NCBI RefSeq assembly: GCF_000718005.1
Contig: NZ_JODV01000003.1
Length of the DNA: 64,000 nucleotides
From: Actinoalloteichus_B caeruleus
Lineage (GTDB): Bacteria > Actinomycetota > Actinomycetes > Mycobacteriales > Pseudonocardiaceae
Direction: 5' to 3' (one strand)
Shown here: piece after piece, positions 49,841 to 57,671 of the stretch
Layout of the letters: every line of letters begins with the position of its first letter
Numbering within the stretch: position 1 is the stretch's first letter
Position numbers and translations under genes: made by a program
Notes under the pieces: model-generated
The model's input: the letters and a program-made list of their open reading frames with translations, nothing else
Databases searched by the model: none
Told to the model about the DNA's origin: nothing

Positions 49841-50595
49841 TACGCCCGCCTGCCGTACCGGAGGAAGAGCATGCCGTCCTCCTCCAAGGTCGACAGCAGG
49901 GTCATGTCCCGCCGGACCGGCGGGTGTGACCCGAGCGCCGCCCGGCCGGTGGCGCCGCCGGCGAGAACCGGGGACACCGTGAGGCAGAACTCGTCCACCA
50001 GTTCGTCCTCGATGAGCGCTCCGAGGAGCTGAGGGCCCCCTTCGCAGCACACCCGACGCAGGCCACGGCGGCCCAGTTCCGCGACGAGGATCCGAGGGTC
50101 CACCCGCGCGTCACCGGCGAGCACCACCTCCGCTCCGTCGTCCTCGGCCCGGCGGCGGCGTTCCTCCGGCGCGGCGGCGCAGGTCACGACGATGGTCCTG
50201 GCCACGACATCGGTGAGGAGGGGCGCACCGGGCGGTACGTCACAGGAATTGGTCACGACGGCGAGCGGCGGGACGCCGGCCAGCCCCCACCTCGCTCGGC
50301 GGGCCGTTCGCCTCTCGGTGGCGGTGATACCCCGGTAGCCCTCGGCCAGCGCCGTGCCCAACCCGACGAGCACGACGTCGGCGAGGTCGCGGAACAGGGA
50401 GAGCATCCGGCGGTCGGCGGGACCGGACAGCCCACCGGACGCCCCGTCCAGGCTGATGGCCCCGTCGAGACTGGCCACCATGTTCGTCCGGACCCAGGGC
50501 CGTTCGAGGGTCGGCGGATACGCGTGTAGCCGTTCCACCTCGTCCTCGGGAAGCTCGGGGAGGCCCTCGGCGGGCGGCGGGAAGAGCCTGCGCAC
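49840..50595 (-). CDS. RibD-C-type pyrimidine reductase family protein
   Basis: A 251-residue dihydrofolate-reductase-fold reductase like the C-terminal domain of RibD. Landmarks: RPWVRTNMVASLDGAISLDGASGGLSG, LADVVLVGLGTALAEGYRG, and RRGLRRVCCEGGPQLLGALIEDELVDEFCLTVSPVLAGG. It may act in riboflavin or folate-like reduction. I prefer GTG 50595, which gives the family start (V)RRLFPPPAEG; ATG 50628 would place the start inside the zapE start. It is the first gene of the sigma/Asp23 operon. Confidence 0.8.
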   Translation of the reverse strand: MRRLFPPPAEGLPELPEDEVERLHAYPPTLERPWVRTNMVASLDGAISLDGASGGLSGPADRRMLSLFRDLADVVLVGLGTALAEGYRGITATERRTARRARWGLAGVPPLAVVTNSCDVPPGAPLLTDVVARTIVVTCAAAPEERRRRAEDDGAEVVLAGDARVDPRILVAELGRRGLRRVCCEGGPQLLGALIEDELVDEFCLTVSPVLAGGATGRAALGSHPPVRRDMTLLSTLEEDGMLFLRYGRRA

Positions 50596-50609
50596 CGGCT
50601 CATCCCACC

Positions 50610-50619
50610 ACGTTAGGCT
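50610..50619. promoter_or_regulatory. Symmetric bidirectional -10 element between reductase gene and zapE
   Basis: A-CGT-TA-GGC-T: TAGGCT on the plus strand (50614-50619) is seven bases before ATG 50627; TAACGT on the minus strand (50615-50610) is 14 bases before GTG 50595. Same A-N3-TA-N3-T design as at 19239-19248. Confidence 0.5.
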
Positions 50620-50626
50620 GGTGGCC

Positions 50627-51676
50627 ATGCCCGGCACCTGCCTGACCGATCGGACACCGCAGGTCGGCGCGGACGAGTTGATCGCTGCGATGAGCCCGCC
50701 TCCGCAGTTCGACTCGGTGCGGTACGACACCTACCTCCCCAACCCCGACGAACCGAGCCAGGCCGAGGCGTTGCGGCGGTGCCGCGACTTCGCCGCCCGG
50801 GTCGCCGGGGGACGGCGTCGGTCCCGGTGGTCGCTGTTCGGGAGCCGGCGCCCCGACCCGGGGCCGAGGGGGATCTACCTCGACGGCGGGTTCGGTGTCG
50901 GCAAGACCCACCTGCTCGCCGCGACCTGGCACGAGGTACCGGCGCCCCGGGTCTTCGGCACCTTCGTCGAGCTCACTCACCTGGTCGGGGCGTTGGGCTT
51001 CGCCGAGACCGTGCGCAGGCTCTCGGATCACCGACTGCTGGCGATCGACGAGTTCGAGCTGGACGATCCGGGCGACACCATGCTGGTGACCAGGCTGCTG
51101 TCCGAGCTGATGTCCGCCGGGGTGTTCGTCGCCGCGACCTCCAACACCTTGCCCGACCGGTTGGGGGAGGGGCGTTTCGCGGCGGACGACTTCCTCCGCG
51201 AGATCCACGCGATGGCGAGTCGCTTCGAGGTGGTGCGGGTCGACGGCCCCGACTACCGGCACCGGGGCCTGCCGGAGGCTCCCGAGCCGGTGGACGACGA
51301 CGAACTCGCCCGTCGCGCGGAGGCCGATCCCGACGCCACCCTCGACGGTTTCGAGGAGCTGTGCGCCCACCTGGCCCGACTGCACCCGTCGCGGTACGGG
51401 CGGCTGGTGGACGGCGTGAGCGCCGTCCACCTGCGCGGTGCCCGCCCGTTACCCGACCAGGACGTGGCGTTGCGCTTCGTCGCGTTCGCCGACCGCCTCT
51501 ACGACCGCGACATCCCGGTGGTCGTGTCGGGATCCTCGGTCGCGGAGCTCTTCGGCGCCGACATGGTGCGCGGCGGGTACCGCAAGAAGTACCTGCGGGC
51601 GATCAGCCGCCTGACCGCCTTGGCCAGGAAGGGTGCCACTCGCCCGGCCGAGAGCGGGCAGGGCGCCGCCGGCTGA
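50627..51676 (+). CDS. zapE: ZapE/AFG1-family ATPase
   Basis: A 349-residue AFG1-like AAA+ ATPase that, in Enterobacteria, associates with the division ring. Walker A is DGGFGVGKTHLLAA (about residue 92), Walker B LLAIDEFELDD (about 140), sensor 1 VAATSNTLPD, and FLREIHAMASRFEVV follows. The N-terminal region has QFDSVRYDTYLPNPDEPSQ, typical of the family. ATG 50627 has TAGGCT seven bases upstream and no Shine-Dalgarno site. It converges with rocD seven bases away. Confidence 0.9.
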   Translation: MPGTCLTDRTPQVGADELIAAMSPPPQFDSVRYDTYLPNPDEPSQAEALRRCRDFAARVAGGRRRSRWSLFGSRRPDPGPRGIYLDGGFGVGKTHLLAATWHEVPAPRVFGTFVELTHLVGALGFAETVRRLSDHRLLAIDEFELDDPGDTMLVTRLLSELMSAGVFVAATSNTLPDRLGEGRFAADDFLREIHAMASRFEVVRVDGPDYRHRGLPEAPEPVDDDELARRAEADPDATLDGFEELCAHLARLHPSRYGRLVDGVSAVHLRGARPLPDQDVALRFVAFADRLYDRDIPVVVSGSSVAELFGADMVRGGYRKKYLRAISRLTALARKGATRPAESGQGAAG

Positions 51677-51683
51677 CGGGAGC

Positions 51684-52922
51684 TCAGCGGCTCCCGAGCA
51701 CCTCCCCGATGGCCTCGACGCCGCGGTCCAGCTCGGCCTCGCTGATCACCAGTGGCGGCGCGATGCGCAGCGTCGTCGACTGGGTCTCCTTGCAGAGCAC
51801 CCCGCGACGGGCCAGTTCCTCCGACACCTGACGCCCAGCCGGGCCCCCCGGCGCGATCTCCACGCCGGCCCACAGGCCGCGACCCCGCACCTCGGTGACG
51901 CCGTGACCCACCAGCTCCCCGAGGCGGGAGTGCAGCCGTCCGCCCAGCTCGACGGCGCGGCGCTGGAACTCACCGGTGGACAGCAGCCGGATCACCGCCC
52001 TGCCGACGGCGCAGGCCAACGGGTTCCCGCCGAAGGTCGAGCCGTGCTCACCGGGTCGGAGCACGCCGAGGACGTCCCGGCTCCCCACGACGGCCGACAG
52101 CGGCAACAGCCCGCCGCCCAACGCCTTCCCCAGCGTGTACAGGTCGGCGCGGACCCCGTCGTGCGCGGACGCCAGCAACTCCCCGGTCCTGGCCAGCCCG
52201 GACTGGATCTCGTCGATCACCAGCAGCACCCCGTGCTCGTCGCAGACGCGCCGCAGGGTCCGCAGGTAGTCCGGCGGCGGGACCACCACTCCCGACTCGC
52301 CCTGGATGGGTTCCACCAGGACGGCGGCGGTCCGAGGGGTGATCGCGCGTTCCACCGCCGCGGCGTCGCCGTAAGGTGTCACGACGAAACCCGGGGTGAA
52401 CGGTCCGAAGTCCGCTCGGGCGACCTCGTCGGTCGAGAAGGACACGATGGTCGTCGTCCGGCCGTGGAAGTTCGAGCCGGCGACCACGATCTCCGCGGTG
52501 TCAGCCGGCACGCCCTTGACCTGGTACGCCCACTTCCTGGCGACCTTGATGGCCGACTCGACGGCCTCCGCGCCCGAGTTCATGGGCAACACCAGCTCGG
52601 TGCCGGTCAGCTCGGCGAGCTCGGCGCAGAAGGGCCCGAGCTGGTCGTGGTGGAACGCCCTGCTGGTCAGGGTGACCCGACCGAGCTGCTCGACCGCGGC
52701 CGACACCAGGTCCGGGTGGCGGTGGCCGAAGTTCAGCGCGGAGTAGCCGGCGAGGAAGTCCAGGTAGCGGCGCCCCTCCACGTCGGTCACCCATGCGCCC
52801 TCACCGTGCGCGATGACCACCGGAAGCGGGTGGTAGTTGTGCGTGCTCCACCGCTCGTCGAGCGCGATCGCCTCGGAGGTGCTCCGCGTCGTCGCGTGAG
52901 CGTGGTCGGTCGTGACAGCCAT
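51684..52922 (-). CDS. rocD: Ornithine aminotransferase
   Basis: A 412-residue class-III PLP aminotransferase converting ornithine and 2-oxoglutarate to glutamate semialdehyde. Landmarks: STHNYHPLPVVIAHGEGAWVTDVEG, MNSGAEAVESAIKVARKW, EPIQGESGVVVPP, VLLVIDEIQSGLARTG and the PLP lysine in LYTLGKALGGG. No arginine-catabolism partner is adjacent. ATG 52922 has TAGCCT six bases upstream and appears leaderless. Confidence 0.92.
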   Translation of the reverse strand: MAVTTDHAHATTRSTSEAIALDERWSTHNYHPLPVVIAHGEGAWVTDVEGRRYLDFLAGYSALNFGHRHPDLVSAAVEQLGRVTLTSRAFHHDQLGPFCAELAELTGTELVLPMNSGAEAVESAIKVARKWAYQVKGVPADTAEIVVAGSNFHGRTTTIVSFSTDEVARADFGPFTPGFVVTPYGDAAAVERAITPRTAAVLVEPIQGESGVVVPPPDYLRTLRRVCDEHGVLLVIDEIQSGLARTGELLASAHDGVRADLYTLGKALGGGLLPLSAVVGSRDVLGVLRPGEHGSTFGGNPLACAVGRAVIRLLSTGEFQRRAVELGGRLHSRLGELVGHGVTEVRGRGLWAGVEIAPGGPAGRQVSEELARRGVLCKETQSTTLRIAPPLVISEAELDRGVEAIGEVLGSR

Positions 52923-52928
52923 ACCTCA

Positions 52929-52934
52929 AGGCTA
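52929..52934 (-). promoter_or_regulatory. -10 box TAGCCT, leaderless-type, rocD
   Basis: TAGCCT on the minus strand, six bases before ATG 52922. Confidence 0.55.
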
Positions 52935-53172
52935 GGGGGCAATACCCGGCCGGATCATGCGGCAAACCATGCTCATTATGACGATTCGTTGCGAATTCGA
53001 CCATGAATACGGCGAAACGTTTCCGGCGGGTGAGTGGGCGAGCGGAGCGGCCCAGGTGCGCACGCACGGTGACCGGCGATCGTCCGACCGGCTGGTTGCC
53101 TCGGCGAAAAGTTTCACGTTGAGAACGACCGTGTTAAGGATGAGCCACGTTGCCCATGATCGGGAGGTATCC

Positions 53173-53973
53173 GTGCGTGCTCGTCTCCTGACCACCCTGG
53201 CCGGCGCGGCGCTCGCCGTCGCCACCGCCGTCTCCGTCGCCCCCGCCGCCGTCGCCCAACAGGACCTCGCCTACGTCGCGCTCGGCGACTCCTACGTCTC
53301 CGGTACCGGAATCGGCCAGTACGACCCCGACAGCGGGAACTGCCAGCGGTCGCCGCTGGCCTACCCGGAGCTCTGGGCGAGCGAGAACGCCGCGAGCCTC
53401 ACCTTCGCCGCGTGTTCCGGAGCCACCACCGACGACCTGCTCGCCAACCAGATCGGCGCGCTCGACCCCGCGACCGACCTCGTCAGCGTCTCCATCGGCG
53501 GCAACGACGCCGGCTTCGCCAGCGTCATCACGACCTGCACGATCGGAACTTCCCAGGGCTGCGCGGACGCGGTCGCCGGCGCCCAGGCCTTCATCGCCGA
53601 CGAACTCCCCGCCCGCCTCGACGCCACCTACGCCGCGATCAGTTCCTCGGCCCCCAATGCCGAGGTCGTCGTGATCGGCTACCCGCACCTGTTCTCGGCG
53701 GGCACCTGCCTGGTGTCCAACGAACGCCGCACGCTGCTGAACGAGACCGCGGACCTGCTGGCCGACGTGACCAACACCCACGCCGGTGCGGCCGGCTTCA
53801 CCTTCGCCGACGCGCGGCCCGCCTTCCAGGGACGTGGCTACTGCGCCTCCGGCGCGTGGATCAACGGCCCGATGCTCCCGTTGACCGAGTCCTACCACCC
53901 CAACGCCAACGGCCACGCCAACGGATACCTGCCGGTGCTCAACGGCGCGGTGTCCTCGGTCGCCGCCTCCTGA
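53173..53973 (+). CDS. Secreted SGNH/GDSL-family esterase
   Basis: A 266-residue exported esterase/lipase. Signal peptide VRARLLTTLAGAALAVATAVSVAPAAVA with cleavage after AVA. Block I AYVALGDSYVSGTG supplies Ser, block III SIGGNDAGF the oxyanion Gly/Asn, and block V SYHPNANGH the His. Six Cys in the mature part (NCQRS, ACSGA, TCTIG, GCADA, TCLVS, YCASG) suggest three disulfides, as in Streptomyces secreted lipases. GTG 53173 follows GGGAGG; the open frame upstream to 52957 is untranslated leader. Probable promoter TTTCAC-17-TAAGGA near 53110-53140. Confidence 0.9.
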   Translation: MRARLLTTLAGAALAVATAVSVAPAAVAQQDLAYVALGDSYVSGTGIGQYDPDSGNCQRSPLAYPELWASENAASLTFAACSGATTDDLLANQIGALDPATDLVSVSIGGNDAGFASVITTCTIGTSQGCADAVAGAQAFIADELPARLDATYAAISSSAPNAEVVVIGYPHLFSAGTCLVSNERRTLLNETADLLADVTNTHAGAAGFTFADARPAFQGRGYCASGAWINGPMLPLTESYHPNANGHANGYLPVLNGAVSSVAAS

Positions 53974-53980
53974 GTGGAGC

Positions 53981-54009
53981 GTCCGCCGGGAACCCCGTTC
54001 CCGGCGGAC
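53981..54009. terminator. Perfect 13 bp terminator hairpin
   Basis: GTCCGCCGGGAAC, loop CCC, GTTCCCGGCGGAC; between the convergent esterase and DUF427 genes. Confidence 0.75.
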
Positions 54010-54013
54010 CGCC

Positions 54014-54802
54014 TCACCCCACCTCGACGCGCACCCGGGGGCCGGCGAAGCACAGGTAGCCGGCGACCGCCGCCGCCTCGGCCAGCGGCAGGGGGTAGGT
54101 CCAGGCCACCTCGGCGCCGCTGACCTCAGGTGCCTCGAGGTCGAAGTACCCCGCGCGTCCCTTGTACGGGCACATCGTCACCCGCTCCGCCGGCACCAGG
54201 AACTCGCTCGCCACGTCCTCCCGGGGGACGTACCACCGGACGGGCAGCCCCGTCTCGAACAGGGCCACCGGACGCCGGGTCTCGGCGATCAGCAGGGACC
54301 CCGCCCAGACCCGGACGAGCCGACTCGAGCGGCGGGTGTCGACGCGGTGGAAGGGGTCCCTCGGATGCGCGAACACCCGCTCGTCCTCCTCGAACCACGC
54401 GTCCAGGCGCTCGAAGTAGAAGGCGCCGAGCCCGGACAGGTCCGGGGAGCCCCGCACCGGGTCCGGGTAGGACCACACGACGTTCTCCAGCACCCGGTCA
54501 CCCACCCGGAGGTGCCAGTACCGGGCGTCGCCCTTGAAGGGGCAGTGCGTCCGGTGGTCGCTGTCCACGAGCTCTCCGCTGACGTCGGACAGCGGGAGGT
54601 ACCACTGGGGGAGCAGGCCCGTCTCGTGCAGCATCCGCGCCCCGACGGTGTCCACCACCGTCTCGCCGGCCACCTCGCCACGAACGCGGCGGTCCACCTC
54701 GTGCAGGTACAGGACGTGCGCCGGCGCGGCGGCCTCCAGGTCGAAGTTCAGGTGCCCGGCCAACGGTCGCGCGAAGGGACCCGATCCCAGGGTGAGTGAC
54801 AT
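54014..54802 (-). CDS. Tandem DUF427 domain protein
   Basis: A 262-residue protein of two DUF427 beta-barrel repeats. Each has the same string of features: R-V---G--V-D, then ETGLLPQWYLPLSDV / ETGLPVRWYVPREDV, then THCPFKGDARYWHLRVG / TMCPYKGRAGYFDLEA, and a final W-YP. Function unknown. ATG 54802 has TACAGT seven bases upstream and no Shine-Dalgarno site. Confidence 0.88.
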   Translation of the reverse strand: MSLTLGSGPFARPLAGHLNFDLEAAAPAHVLYLHEVDRRVRGEVAGETVVDTVGARMLHETGLLPQWYLPLSDVSGELVDSDHRTHCPFKGDARYWHLRVGDRVLENVVWSYPDPVRGSPDLSGLGAFYFERLDAWFEEDERVFAHPRDPFHRVDTRRSSRLVRVWAGSLLIAETRRPVALFETGLPVRWYVPREDVASEFLVPAERVTMCPYKGRAGYFDLEAPEVSGAEVAWTYPLPLAEAAAVAGYLCFAGPRVRVEVG

Positions 54803-54809
54803 GGCACCG

Positions 54810-54815
54810 ACTGTA
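54810..54815 (-). promoter_or_regulatory. -10 box TACAGT, leaderless-type, DUF427 gene
   Basis: TACAGT on the minus strand, seven bases before ATG 54802. Confidence 0.55.
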
Positions 54816-54861
54816 GGGGCTGGGGACGACCGCGGCCGGTTCCGCGCTGGCGCGGGTCCGC

Positions 54862-55317
54862 TCAGGACGACGCGCGCAACGCGGCGAGCGCCTCGTCCGC
54901 GTGGATCTCCATCCGGAACTCGCTGCGCGTCACGTGCAGGAGCCGGCGGTCGGTCCCGATGACGAAGGTGTGCCGCTTCATCGGGAGGGGACCGATCCGC
55001 CGGACCCCGAACTGGGCGGCGACGGTGCCGGCGGGGTCGGAGAGCAGCGGGAAACCCAGGGAGTTCGCCTCGTCGAACTCCCGCTGCCGCTCGACCGCGT
55101 CGCCGCTCACACCCACCGGCCGCGCCCCCAGCTCGCCGAACTCCGAGGCGAGGTCCCGGAAGTGGCAGCTCTCGGCGGTGCACCCGGTGGTGAAGGCGGC
55201 GGGGTAGAAGAAGAGCACGACGGGACCCCTGGTGAGCAGGTCACCCAACGAGAGCGTCTCGCCGTGCTGGTCGGTCAACTCGAAGTCGGGGACGAGGTCC
55301 CCCGCCCGCAGTGCCAT
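54862..55317 (-). CDS. Peroxiredoxin (AhpE/BCP type)
   Basis: A 151-residue thiol peroxidase. The peroxidatic Cys is in FFYPAAFTTGCTAESCHFRD (about 45), with a second Cys five residues later, the BCP-like resolving position. Other landmarks are AGDLVPDFELTDQHGE and FPLLSDPAGTVAAQFGV. It reduces peroxides, probably recycled by thioredoxin or mycothiol systems. I chose ATG 55317; ATG 55332 is in frame. Confidence 0.92.
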   Translation of the reverse strand: MALRAGDLVPDFELTDQHGETLSLGDLLTRGPVVLFFYPAAFTTGCTAESCHFRDLASEFGELGARPVGVSGDAVERQREFDEANSLGFPLLSDPAGTVAAQFGVRRIGPLPMKRHTFVIGTDRRLLHVTRSEFRMEIHADEALAALRASS

Positions 55318-55418
55318 CGTGTGCCTCGGCAATCCAGTCCGGTCGCGCCCTCACGGCCGACTCGCCGCCACGGTACTACCGATCTTCCCGACGGGGATCA
55401 CGGACGGGGTTCGATTGA

Positions 55419-56273
55419 CTACCAGACGTGGCGCCGGTAGCGCTCCACGGTCAGGTCCACCACCTCGCGGGGCGCGGCGTCCCAGAGCCCCTGGTTGAAG
55501 ATCTCGACCTCGATGGGGCCGTCGTACCCGGCGCGTTCCACGGCCTCGCGCAACCGCGCGAGCTCCACGCAGCCGTCACCCATCATGCCCCTGCCCAGCA
55601 GGACGTCGGCCGGGAGCGGCGTCACCCAGTCGCAGACCTGGTAGGACGCGATCCGCTCGCCGGCCCGCTCGATGGCCTGGTAGACGTTGGGGTCCCACCA
55701 GACGTGGTAGGCGTCGACCACCACCCCGACCTGTTCGACGGGGAAGCGGCTCGCCAGGTCGACCGCCTGGTCCAGCGTCGAGACCACGCAGCGGTCCGAG
55801 CAGAACATGGGGTGCAGCGGTTCCACCGCGAGCCGGACCCCGCGTTCCTGGGCGTAGGGGCCGAGCTCCCCGAGCGCGTCGGCCACCCGTTCCCGGGCGC
55901 CGTCCACGTCGGTGCTCCCGGCGGGCAGACCACCGGACACCAGCACGAGCACCGAGGTCCCCAGCTCGGCGCACTCGTCGACCGCGCGGCGGTTGTCCTC
56001 CAGGGCGGCGGCCCGCTCCCCGGGGTCCGCCGAGGTGAAGAAGCCACCCCGGCAGAGCGAGGTGACCTCGAGGCCGGCCTTCCTGACCAGGTCCGCCGAC
56101 CTGGCCAGCCCGTACTCGGCGACCGGCTCCCGCCACAGGCCCACGCCGGGCACCCCGGCGCGCACGCATTCGGCCACCACGGTCTCCAGGTCCGCGTACT
56201 TGATCGTCGCCTGGTTCAGGCTCAACCGGGACAGGTCGGCTCCCGCGAGGGGAGCGGCGTCGGTGCTGGTCAC
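55419..56273 (-). CDS. Sugar phosphate isomerase/epimerase (TIM barrel)
   Basis: A 284-residue AP-endonuclease-2-fold protein of the xylose-isomerase-like superfamily. Landmarks: LSLNQATIKYADLETVVAECVRAGVPGVGLW, RLAVEPLHPMF (metal Glu/His), VVVDAYHVWWDPNVY (Asp/His), VCDWVTPLP and IEVEIFNQG (Glu). It probably isomerises the product of the preceding DUF993 enzyme in a sugar-catabolic route. GTG 56273 overlaps the DUF993 stop (GTGA). Confidence 0.85.
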   Translation of the reverse strand: MTSTDAAPLAGADLSRLSLNQATIKYADLETVVAECVRAGVPGVGLWREPVAEYGLARSADLVRKAGLEVTSLCRGGFFTSADPGERAAALEDNRRAVDECAELGTSVLVLVSGGLPAGSTDVDGARERVADALGELGPYAQERGVRLAVEPLHPMFCSDRCVVSTLDQAVDLASRFPVEQVGVVVDAYHVWWDPNVYQAIERAGERIASYQVCDWVTPLPADVLLGRGMMGDGCVELARLREAVERAGYDGPIEVEIFNQGLWDAAPREVVDLTVERYRRHVW

Positions 56274-57427
56274 TGGGCCACTCCGGACAGTTCGAGGAAC
56301 AGGCGCATGCGGCGCTCGGCGAGGTCGGGGTCGGGGAGGAGGCCGGCTTCGTCGGCGAGGACGAACAGCCTGGCCAGATGGGGGACGGACCGAGCGCTCT
56401 CCAGGCCGCCCACCATGCGGAAGTGGTCCTGGTGCCCGGACAGCCACGCGAGGAAGACGATGCCCGTCTTGTAGTAGTACGTGGGTGTCTGGAAGATGTG
56501 CCGGGACAGCGGAACGGTGGGGTCCAACAGCCGGTCGAAGGTCTCCTCGTCCCCGGAGTCCAGCGCCCGGACCGCCGCGACCGCAGCCGGCGCGATGGCG
56601 TCGAAGATGCCGAGCAGGGCGTGGCTGTACCCCCGGTCGTCACCCCTGATCAGCTCCGGGTAGTGGAAGTCGTCGCCGGTGTAGCAGCGGACGCCCGTCG
56701 GGAGCCGCCGCCGGAGCGCCACCTCCCGGTCCGCGTCCAGCAGCGACACCTTGATGCCGTCGACCTTCGCGCTGTTGGCCTCGATGATCGAGGTGAAGGT
56801 GTCTGTCGCGGTGTCGAGGTCGCGGGAGCCCCAGTAACCCAGCAGCTGGGGGTCGAACATCGGTCCGAGCCAGTGCAGGATCGCCGGCTCGGGCAACTGT
56901 CCCAACAGGTGGTCGTACACCCGCTGGTAGTCCTCGGGTCCGGTGGCCGCGCTGGCCAGGGCGCGGCTGGCCATCAGGATCACGGTGGCCCCGGCGGCCA
57001 CGGCGACCTCGGCCTGCTCCTCGTAGGCCGCGATGATCTCCGGGATGCCGTGGTCACCGGGACCGAGCTGGTCGGTGCCCACACCCACGCCGAGCGCCCC
57101 ACCGACCGACCGGGCCTCCGCGCCGCTGCGGCGGATGAGCTCGGCCGCCGTCGGCCAGTCCAGGCCCATCCCCCGCTGCGCGGTGTCCATGGCGTCGGCG
57201 ACCCCGACGCCGTGCTCCCACAGGTGGTGGCGGAACGCCATGGTGGCGCCCCAGTCGGGGCGTGCCGGGACACCCGGGGTGTTGTCCGCGAGCGGGTCAG
57301 CCACGACGTGCGCCGCGGCGTAGAGCACTCGGCTGCTCGGGGGAGCGCCCTTGGCCGAACGCGGCGCGGTCGGTCGAGGGGTGTACTGGACGAGATCGCC
57401 GGCGTCTGTCGGCAGCGTGAGTGCCAC
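56270..57427 (-). CDS. DUF993 family protein (aldolase-like TIM barrel)
   Basis: A 385-residue protein matching DUF993, distantly related to dihydrodipicolinate-synthase-type aldolases. Conserved-looking segments: VLYAAAHVVADPLADN, IDWDAT-like PDWGATMAFRHHLWEHGVGVADAMDTAQRG, and VDGIKVSLLDADREVALRRRL, whose Lys sits where the Schiff-base Lys would be. Role inferred: cleavage of a sugar acid. It is the first gene of a two-gene operon facing a LacI regulator. GTG 57427. Confidence 0.85.
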   Translation of the reverse strand: MALTLPTDAGDLVQYTPRPTAPRSAKGAPPSSRVLYAAAHVVADPLADNTPGVPARPDWGATMAFRHHLWEHGVGVADAMDTAQRGMGLDWPTAAELIRRSGAEARSVGGALGVGVGTDQLGPGDHGIPEIIAAYEEQAEVAVAAGATVILMASRALASAATGPEDYQRVYDHLLGQLPEPAILHWLGPMFDPQLLGYWGSRDLDTATDTFTSIIEANSAKVDGIKVSLLDADREVALRRRLPTGVRCYTGDDFHYPELIRGDDRGYSHALLGIFDAIAPAAVAAVRALDSGDEETFDRLLDPTVPLSRHIFQTPTYYYKTGIVFLAWLSGHQDHFRMVGGLESARSVPHLARLFVLADEAGLLPDPDLAERRMRLFLELSGVAQ

Positions 57428-57449
57428 GGGGTCAGCTCCGGTTCGTAGA

Positions 57450-57457
57450 AAGCGCTT
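57450..57457. promoter_or_regulatory. LacI-family operator core
   Basis: AAGCGCTT, the palindromic core common to LacI/GalR operators, within GAAAGCGCTTAC, 23 bases before the DUF993 start and 215 bases before the LacI gene. It would let the regulator repress the catabolic operon. Confidence 0.5.
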
Positions 57458-57671
57458 ACTGAGCCTCGAAAGCTAGGTGGCGGGCACGGGGTGGTCAAGG
57501 AGGTGCCCGCACTCCTGGCCGAGATCGGCCGGGGCCGCGCCGCGCGGGGGGCCAGCGACGGACAGTACGGCGTGCGGGAGACGGTGCCGCCCCGCACGAC
57601 GGCCCGTTCCCGCGTGCTATCCAGGACCGGTCCCGAGGGGGACGGGTCAGGACCGATCGGAGGCGTGCAGG

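Noticed and set aside
52957..53172. In-frame N-terminal extension of the secreted esterase
   Set aside because: It would bury the signal peptide 72 residues inside the protein; GTG 53173 has a proper ribosome-binding site.
55405..55430. GGTTCGATTGA resembling a tRNA T-loop
   Set aside because: No T-stem complement, acceptor stem or anticodon arm can be drawn around it.
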